The notes under the pieces: model-generated | Told to the model about the DNA's origin: nothing | Seen by the model: the letters and a program-made list of their open reading frames with translations, nothing else | The model's database searches: none | Made by a program: the position numbers and the translations under genes | Shown: positions 6,783 to 11,115 of the stretch, piece by piece | Position numbering within the stretch: the stretch's first letter is position 1 | Layout: the number at the start of each line of letters is the position of its first letter | Origin: Holophagaceae bacterium | Lineage (GTDB): Bacteria; Acidobacteriota; Holophagae; Holophagales; Holophagaceae | Direction of reading: 5' to 3' | Length of the DNA: 11,115 bases | NCBI GenBank assembly: GCA_003158505.1 | Contig: PMJK01000014.1 | Coordinates: forward strand, 22,280 to 33,394

Positions 6783-7325
6783 ATGCCCGCTGCCCAAGGC
6801 CAATGTTCCATGGACCCCGGCCAGGTGGAGCTGACCCTCCAGCGCCTGGCCGCCGAACTCGTGGCCCGAGTGAAACCCGAGGAAGAGGTCGTCCTGCTGG
6901 GCATCCGATCCCGGGGCCTCCCCCTGGCCGAACGCCTGGCCACCTTGCTTAGAGCTGCCACTGGCGCTCCCGTGCCCGTGGGTTCCCTGGATATCACGCT
7001 GTATCGGGACGACCTGACCGAGATGGTGGGCAGCCCCATCGTGAGACCCACCGAGATCCCCTTCACCCTGAAGGACCGCACGGTCGTCCTGGTGGATGAC
7101 GTCCTCTACACCGGCCGGACGGTCCGATCGGCCATGGATGCCCTTTTGGACCACGGACGGCCGCACCGGGTGATGCTCCTGGTCCTGGCGGACCGGAGCG
7201 GCCGGGAGTTGCCCATCCAGGCCGACCTGGCTGGAGTTCGGGTAGAAGTGCCCCCTGGCCACCGAGTCGCCGTTCGGGTGAAGGAGATCGACGGCGAAGA
7301 CGGCGTCACTGTGGAGGCCTGCTGA
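6783..7325 (+). CDS. pyrR: PyrR: pyrimidine operon regulator / uracil phosphoribosyltransferase
   Basis: PyrR binds pyr mRNA in a UMP/UTP-dependent way and also makes UMP from uracil and PRPP. The 180 residues match the usual family length (about 180). Visible blocks are GIRSRG (40-45), DITLYRDDL (70-78), the PRPP-binding motif VVLVDDVLYTGRT (101-113), and LADRSGRELPIQADLAG (135-151), which is typical of PyrR rather than of other phosphoribosyltransferases. ATG at 6783 follows GGAGG with a 4-base spacer. The frame stays open further upstream, but that part is antisense to the PilZ gene and has no family similarity. The stop overlaps the pyrB start by one base (TGATG). It is divergent from the pilZ-che operon. 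Whether it regulates by attenuation, translation, or acts only as an enzyme is not shown; the short leader holds a 7-bp hairpin next to the ribosome site. Confidence 0.95.
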   Translation: MPAAQGQCSMDPGQVELTLQRLAAELVARVKPEEEVVLLGIRSRGLPLAERLATLLRAATGAPVPVGSLDITLYRDDLTEMVGSPIVRPTEIPFTLKDRTVVLVDDVLYTGRTVRSAMDALLDHGRPHRVMLLVLADRSGRELPIQADLAGVRVEVPPGHRVAVRVKEIDGEDGVTVEAC

Positions 7326-8284
7326 TGCCCTCCGAACGCTACGTCTTCCCCCACCGGCACCTCCTCGGCATCCAGCCCCTCAGCCCCCAGGACATCACGG
7401 CCCTCCTGGACCAGGCCCAGGCCTTCGAGGAAGTTTGCGAGCGGCCCAGCATCAAGATCGTTCCGGCCCTGCGCAAGAAACTGGTGGTGAACCTCTTCTT
7501 CGAAAACAGCACCCGCACCCGGAACAGCTTCGAGATCGCCGAGAAGCGGCTCTCCGCCGAGATCATCAACTTCGACGCGGACACCAGCAGCCTGAATAAG
7601 GGCGAGACGCTCATCGACACGGCCATGAACCTGCAGGCCATGCATCCCGACCTCATCGTCATGCGCCACAGTGCCCCAGGAGCCCACGCCCTCCTGGCTC
7701 GGCACATGAAGGCCAGCATCGTGAACGCCGGGGACGGCTCGCACGAGCACCCCACCCAGGCCCTGCTGGATGCCTACACCCTGCGGAAGCACTTCCAAAG
7801 ACTGGAAGGCTTGCGGGTGGCCATCGTGGGTGACATCCGCAACAGCCGCGTCGTGCGCTCCAACCTCTGGCTCCTCACCCGCATGGGGGTCAAGGTAACC
7901 CTCGTGGGGCCACCCACCCTCGTCCCCCAGGAGCTGAAAGCCACCTGGCCGGACATCGAGATCTGCCACGACTTCGATGCCGTGATCCCCAGCCAGGACG
8001 CCATTATGATGCTGCGCGCCCAGTTCGAGCGGGGCACCGGCGCCTACATCCCGGGCCAGGGCGAATACAGCCGCTTCTTCCAGCTCAATCCGGCCCGCAT
8101 GAAGCGGGCGAAAAAGGACGTGGTGGTGCTGCACCCCGGCCCCATCAACCGTGGCCTGGAGATCACCAGCGACGTGGCGGATGGCCCCAATAACCTCATC
8201 CTCGACCAGGTGACCAACGGCGTTCCGGTCCGCATGGCCGTGCTTTACCTGCTCTCGAACCCCCACGGAGAGCAGGTGCCGTGA
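7325..8284 (+). CDS. pyrB: Aspartate carbamoyltransferase catalytic subunit
   Basis: Catalyses carbamoyl phosphate + L-aspartate to N-carbamoyl-L-aspartate, the committed step of pyrimidine synthesis. At 319 residues it has the normal length. Carbamoyl-phosphate binding residues are in ENSTRTR (60-66), the loop SSLNKGET (88-95) reaches in from the neighbouring subunit, HPTQALLDAYT spans 142-152, and LHPGPINRG (269-277) closes the aspartate site. STRTR and HPTQ place it with carbamoyltransferases, and LNKGET plus HPGPINRG favour ATCase over ornithine carbamoyltransferase. The ATG overlaps the pyrR stop (TGATG), so the two are very likely translationally coupled. No pyrC or pyrI follows; instead gpmI begins at the stop codon. 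The catalytic trimer probably works in the cytoplasm, perhaps with a dihydroorotase encoded elsewhere. Confidence 0.97.
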   Translation: MPSERYVFPHRHLLGIQPLSPQDITALLDQAQAFEEVCERPSIKIVPALRKKLVVNLFFENSTRTRNSFEIAEKRLSAEIINFDADTSSLNKGETLIDTAMNLQAMHPDLIVMRHSAPGAHALLARHMKASIVNAGDGSHEHPTQALLDAYTLRKHFQRLEGLRVAIVGDIRNSRVVRSNLWLLTRMGVKVTLVGPPTLVPQELKATWPDIEICHDFDAVIPSQDAIMMLRAQFERGTGAYIPGQGEYSRFFQLNPARMKRAKKDVVVLHPGPINRGLEITSDVADGPNNLILDQVTNGVPVRMAVLYLLSNPHGEQVP

Positions 8285-9822
8285 TGTCCTCACCCATGAT
8301 CCAAGGCCCCATCACCCTCCTCATCCTCGACGGCTTCGGCGATGGCCCCCGGAACGCCTTCGACGCCACCTTCGTGTCCGCCATGCCCCGCTTCAACGCC
8401 CTTCGAAAGACCTACGCCACGACCCAGCTGATCACCAGCGGCGAGGCCGTGGGATTGCCAGAGGGCCAGTTCGGGAATTCAGAAGTGGGCCACATGAACC
8501 TCGGCGCGGGGCGGGTGGTATGGCAGGAGCTCACCCGTATCGATGCCGCCATCCGGCGCGGCACCTTCCGCGAGAACGCCGCCATCCGCGCCCTGCTTAG
8601 TGAACTCAAGGCTTCGGGCAAGCGCCTCCACCTGCTGGGGCTGGTGAGCGACGGCGGGGTCCACAGCCATCAGAATCACCTTGTGGCCCTGGCCCAGTGG
8701 GCCCAGGCCGAGGGCGTCCCCACCACCATCCACGCCATCACGGACGGCCGGGACACCGGCCAGAAGAGCGCCGACGGCTTCCTCCAGTGGCTCACCTTCC
8801 AGCTGCGGACCTGTCCCCTGGTGACCATCGGCTCCGTCTGCGGGCGCTACACCGCCATGGACCGGGATAAGCGCTGGGATCGTACCGAGCAAGCCTGGAA
8901 GCTCTACGTGGATGGTGATGCCCCCCACCAGGCGCCCGACGCCCTGGCGGCCATCGCCGCCGCCTACGGCCGGGGCGAAACCGATGAGTTCGTGGCTCCC
9001 ACCAAGCTCGATGCCTTCCACCCCTTCGCCGACGGCGACGGGGTGCTGTTCTTCAACTTCCGTGCCGACCGGGCCCGGCAGATGTGCCATGCCCTGGTGA
9101 ATCCTGCCTTCGCAAGCTTCCCGCAGAAGCATCGACCGGCCATCAAGCTGGTCACCTTCACGGCCTACGACGTGGAACTGGATCCCTTTGTCTCCGTGGC
9201 CTACCCGCCCCAGAGCCTCGACCTCATTCTCGGCGAGCTCATCAGCGCCCAGGGATGGAAACAGTTCCGCACCGCCGAAACGGAGAAATACGCTCACGTC
9301 ACCTACTTCTTCAACGGCGGGCGGGAGGCCCCCTTCGAAGGGGAGGAACGCCGCCTGGTGCCCTCGCCCAAGGTGGCCACCTACGATCTGCAGCCGGAGA
9401 TGAGCCTCCCCGATGTAAGCCAAGGGCTGGAGGCCGCCATCCATTCAGGAGAGTACCGCTTCCTCGTCTGCAACCTGGCCAACCCCGACATGATCGGCCA
9501 TACGGGCGACCTGGCTGCGGCCACCATCGCCTGCCAGGTCGTGGACGCCGCCGTGGGCCGCATCGCGGACGCCACCCTGGCCATGGGCGGGGCCCTCTTC
9601 ATCACCGCCGATCATGGCAACTGCGAGTGCATGCGGGATGAGGACGGCAATCCCCATACTTCCCACACCCTCAACCCCGTCCCTGCCGTCCTGGTGGCCG
9701 CGGATTTCGAGGCCCGCCAGCTTCACAGCGGAGGGGCCCTCAGCGACGTGGCGCCCACGCTGTTGAAGCTCTTCGGGCTGGAACAACCCGGAGTCATGGA
9801 TGGGAAGAGCCTCCTACTGTGA
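8284..9822 (+). CDS. gpmI: 2,3-bisphosphoglycerate-independent phosphoglycerate mutase
   Basis: Interconverts 3- and 2-phosphoglycerate in glycolysis/gluconeogenesis through a phosphoserine intermediate and two Mn ions. The 512 residues are of normal size (about 510). The catalytic serine is S66 in GNSEVGH. Metal ligands seen: D16 (LDGFGDG), D402 and H406 (NPDMIGHTGD), D443 and H444 (TADHGN), H461 (SHTLNPVP); spacing matches the Bacillus enzyme. Substrate residues are in DGGVHSH (123-129), DGRDT (154-158) and FRADRARQ (259-266). ATG at 8284 overlaps the pyrB stop (TGATG), the same linkage as pyrR/pyrB; the adjoining in-frame GTG at 8281 would add one residue and cannot be excluded. Neither start has a strong ribosome site (AGG at 8274-8276), so coupling to pyrB translation is likely. 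The stop lies in the first bases of the 74-bp repeat that follows. Confidence 0.97.
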   Translation: MSSPMIQGPITLLILDGFGDGPRNAFDATFVSAMPRFNALRKTYATTQLITSGEAVGLPEGQFGNSEVGHMNLGAGRVVWQELTRIDAAIRRGTFRENAAIRALLSELKASGKRLHLLGLVSDGGVHSHQNHLVALAQWAQAEGVPTTIHAITDGRDTGQKSADGFLQWLTFQLRTCPLVTIGSVCGRYTAMDRDKRWDRTEQAWKLYVDGDAPHQAPDALAAIAAAYGRGETDEFVAPTKLDAFHPFADGDGVLFFNFRADRARQMCHALVNPAFASFPQKHRPAIKLVTFTAYDVELDPFVSVAYPPQSLDLILGELISAQGWKQFRTAETEKYAHVTYFFNGGREAPFEGEERRLVPSPKVATYDLQPEMSLPDVSQGLEAAIHSGEYRFLVCNLANPDMIGHTGDLAAATIACQVVDAAVGRIADATLAMGGALFITADHGNCECMRDEDGNPHTSHTLNPVPAVLVAADFEARQLHSGGALSDVAPTLLKLFGLEQPGVMDGKSLLL

Positions 9823-9892
9823 GCCCGAAGCAGGGGCGAAGAGCCACCGCGCAAGGCGCGGCCCCGCAGGGGTGGGGCACAGGATGTGCCGT
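9819..9892 (+). repeat. 74-bp GTGA-bounded structured repeat, copy 1
   Basis: First of two imperfect tandem copies. It begins GTGAGCCCG, where the TGA is the gpmI stop, and the next copy begins with the same GTGAGCCCG exactly 74 bases later. It contains three small hairpins: CCGCGC-AAG-GCGCGG (9847-9861), CCCC-GCA-GGGG (9862-9872), and GGCACA-GGA-TGTGCC (9876-9890). The last has AGGA (9881-9884) followed six bases later by GTG TGA (9891-9896), a start codon directly followed by a stop. About 40 of 47 bases in the flanking parts match copy 2. No U-tract follows, so it is not an ordinary terminator. Confidence 0.85.
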
Positions 9893-9966
9893 GTGAGCCC
9901 GCAGCAGGAGCGGAGGGCCATTTTGCCGAAGGCGAAACCCGCAGGGCGAGGCACAGGAGGTGCCGA
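9893..9966 (+). repeat. 74-bp GTGA-bounded structured repeat, copy 2 (carries RBS of next gene)
   Basis: Second tandem copy, again beginning GTGAGCCCG and followed by GTGA (9967-9970), which is the GTG start of the next gene. The first hairpin is TTTTGCC-GAA-GGCGAAA (9921-9937, one G-T wobble), whose stem sequence differs completely from copy 1 although pairing is kept; the second is CCC-GCA-GGG (9938-9946); the third is GGCAC-AGGAG-GTGCC (9950-9964). The AGGAGG Shine-Dalgarno (9955-9960) sits in the loop and closing base of the third hairpin, six bases before the GTG start. The copy thus serves as the leader of the P-loop gene. Confidence 0.85.
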
Positions 9967-10515
9967 GTGAAGATCGCGTTCATCGGCACCCACGGCGTCG
10001 GCAAGACCACCCTTTGCTACGAGCTGGCCGCGGCCCTCAAGCGGGAGGGCATCCATGTCGACATCGTGAAGGAAGTGGCACGGCTCTCGCCGTTGCCCAT
10101 CAACCAGAAGACCTCCCTGGAGGCCCAGACCTGGATCTTCTTCACGCAGATGGCTGAGGAGATCCGCTCCGGCAGCCAGCATGACGTGCTGGTCTGTGAC
10201 CGCAGTGTTCTGGACAACTACGCCTACATGATGCTGGCCTTCGGCCGCCAGCTGCCCATCGAGCGATTCATGTACCACTGGATGAAGAGCTACGACCTGC
10301 TCTTCAAGGTGCCCTACTCAGGTCAGCTCACCGCCGACGGAGTGCGGGATACCGATACCTTTTTCGCCGAGGCCGTGGATCACCTGGTGGACCAGTTGCT
10401 CCAGGAACGGGCCCTGCCCCACCAAAGACTGGAGCCTGGGGCCCGGCCCACCTGGATTGAACGGGTCAAGCAAGTGGTGCTGGACCATCCCAAAGGGCAG
10501 AAACGGCTCATTTGA
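9967..10515 (+). CDS. P-loop ATPase/kinase of the AAA_28 (NadR-like) type
   Basis: A 182-residue protein with a Walker A motif near the N terminus, GTHGVGKT (7-14). A strand ending VLVCDRSVLDNY (74-84) holds the DRS motif seen in nucleoside/nucleotide kinase-like folds and in the NadR kinase domain. YDLLFKVPYSG (109-119) and DGVRDTD (124-130) resemble the region before the lid in AAA_28 proteins. It probably binds ATP and phosphorylates a small molecule; the substrate cannot be told, and no DNA-binding or membrane segment is present. The GTG at 9967 is preferred because AGGAGG lies six bases upstream and the strand VKIAFIG begins there. An in-frame GTG at 9886 would add 27 residues encoded by the repeat and is unlikely. 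It is on the same strand as gpmI, separated only by the repeats. Confidence 0.8.
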   Translation: MKIAFIGTHGVGKTTLCYELAAALKREGIHVDIVKEVARLSPLPINQKTSLEAQTWIFFTQMAEEIRSGSQHDVLVCDRSVLDNYAYMMLAFGRQLPIERFMYHWMKSYDLLFKVPYSGQLTADGVRDTDTFFAEAVDHLVDQLLQERALPHQRLEPGARPTWIERVKQVVLDHPKGQKRLI

Positions 10516-10584
10516 CCGACAGATCCTCACTTGTGATTGGGGTCTCCTGACTCCCGGTAGATGATGCTGGGGAGGGAGGCTCCT

Positions 10585-11115
10585 GTGGCCCTAAACGATC
10601 CCCATCTGGTACGTGGCGGCAGTTTCATGTTTCATCCCGCCGGTTCGCTGCCGCAGTTCACCCCCGAGGAGTGCGGCGAGGAGGCGCTGGCCATCGCCGA
10701 GGCGGCCCGCGACTTCGTGAATGGCGAGGTCATGCCCCGGGACGAGGAAATCGACCACCTCGACCTTGAACTGAACCGGAGCCTGCTCGCCAAGGCGGGT
10801 GAACTGGGCATCCTGGGCATTGAGATTCCGGAAGCCTACGGCGGCCTAGACCTCGATAAGAAGACGGCCCTGCTGGTCCTGGAGGAGATGGCGAAGCAGG
10901 CCAGCTTCTCCACCAGCTACGGAGCCCACACCAGCATCGGCACCCTGCCCATCGTGTATTTCGGGAGCCACGAGCAGAAGTCGAAGTACCTGCCCAAGCT
11001 CGGCACTGGCGAATGGGTGGCGGCCTACGCCCTGACCGAAGCCGGCAGCGGGTCGGACGCCCTGGGCGCCAAGACCACCGCGGTGCTGCAAGATGGCCAC
11101 TGGGTGCTGAACGGC
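10585..11115 (+). CDS. Acyl-CoA dehydrogenase, N-terminal part (3' end outside window)
   Basis: FAD flavoenzyme that oxidises acyl-CoA to trans-2-enoyl-CoA in beta-oxidation, passing electrons to ETF. The 177 visible residues hold the N-terminal helical domain (about 26-140: IAEAARDFV, AGELGILGIEIPEAYGGL, SYGAHTSIGTLPIVYFG, QKSKYLPKL) and the start of the beta domain with the flavin/substrate motif YALTEAGSGSDALGAKTTA (148-166). The opening HLVRGGSF is like the longer-leader acyl-CoA dehydrogenases found in Bacteroidota and Acidobacteriota. The start is uncertain: GTG at 10585 has a strong GGAGG (10575-10579) five bases upstream and fits the family start, while ATG codons at 10561 and 10564 are in frame, just after an in-frame TAG (10558-10560), but lack a ribosome site. 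The catalytic Glu lies beyond the window. There are 69 bases after the P-loop gene, with no clear terminator or promoter. Confidence 0.9.
   Translation, partial: MALNDPHLVRGGSFMFHPAGSLPQFTPEECGEEALAIAEAARDFVNGEVMPRDEEIDHLDLELNRSLLAKAGELGILGIEIPEAYGGLDLDKKTALLVLEEMAKQASFSTSYGAHTSIGTLPIVYFGSHEQKSKYLPKLGTGEWVAAYALTEAGSGSDALGAKTTAVLQDGHWVLNG

Noticed and set aside
6641..7081. Upstream extension of the PilZ gene to 278 codons
   Set aside because: The extra 147 codons are antisense to pyrR and its leader, rich in Arg/Ser, without PilZ similarity. The ATG at 6640 has its own GAGGA site.
7106..8293. 395-codon open frame on the minus strand across pyrR and pyrB
   Set aside because: Antisense to two genes with complete active-site motifs. 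No recognisable domain and no ribosome site.
9847..9890. Intrinsic terminator after gpmI
   Set aside because: GC-rich hairpins are present, but no T-tract follows any of them, and the next gene is on the same strand with its ribosome site in the repeat.
9886..9966. 27-residue N-terminal extension of the P-loop protein
   Set aside because: It is encoded entirely by the 74-bp repeat. The GTG at 9967 has AGGAGG at ideal spacing and the Walker A strand begins there.
10516..10560. Terminator or promoter between the P-loop gene and the acyl-CoA dehydrogenase gene
   Set aside because: The only pairing (GATCC with GGGGTC) is short and lacks a T-tract. TTGTGA at 10531 has no -10 element at acceptable spacing.

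Overview
The window is GC-rich bacterial DNA that is almost fully coding. Genes are tightly packed, often overlap at start/stop codons, and frequently start with GTG. Gene content (a chemosensory cluster with PilZ and CheZ-like proteins, a PyrR/class B aspartate transcarbamoylase pair, a cofactor-independent phosphoglycerate mutase, a short-chain-type acyl-CoA dehydrogenase) fits a heterotrophic Gram-negative bacterium. My best guess is an Acidobacteriota member of the Holophaga/Geothrix type, but this is inference and no rRNA or other phylogenetic marker gene settles it. No stretch over 300 bases lacks a gene.

Left half, minus strand, read from about 6640 down to 1: pilZ-domain protein, cheY, a small CheZ-like phosphatase, a protein with three CheW domains, cheA, a CheW-CheZ fusion protein, then (after 70 bases) the 5' part of asparaginyl-tRNA synthetase. 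From cheY on, the spacings are 10 bases, 3 bases, a 4-base overlap and a 4-base overlap, so this is one operon. It encodes a full CheA-to-CheY phosphorelay with two separate putative CheY-P phosphatase domains and four CheW domains outside CheA, but no receptor, CheR or CheB in view. One phosphatase is tied to the signalling array by fusion to CheW. The other carries a FliM-like CheY-docking peptide at its N terminus. PilZ suggests a link to c-di-GMP.

A 142-base divergent intergenic region (6641-6782) separates this operon from a plus-strand set: pyrR, pyrB, gpmI. These three are joined by single-base TGATG stop/start overlaps. A perfect 7-bp hairpin lies just upstream of the pyrR ribosome binding site. 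After gpmI come two imperfect 74-bp tandem repeats (9819-9966). GTGA occurs exactly at both ends and at the middle of the pair, the internal stem changes sequence but keeps its pairing, and the last repeat supplies the Shine-Dalgarno sequence of the next gene, a NadR/AAA_28-like P-loop protein. The window ends inside an acyl-CoA dehydrogenase gene.

The two most notable points are the unusual CheZ architecture of the chemosensory operon and the structured GTGA-bounded repeat at the gpmI/P-loop gene junction.
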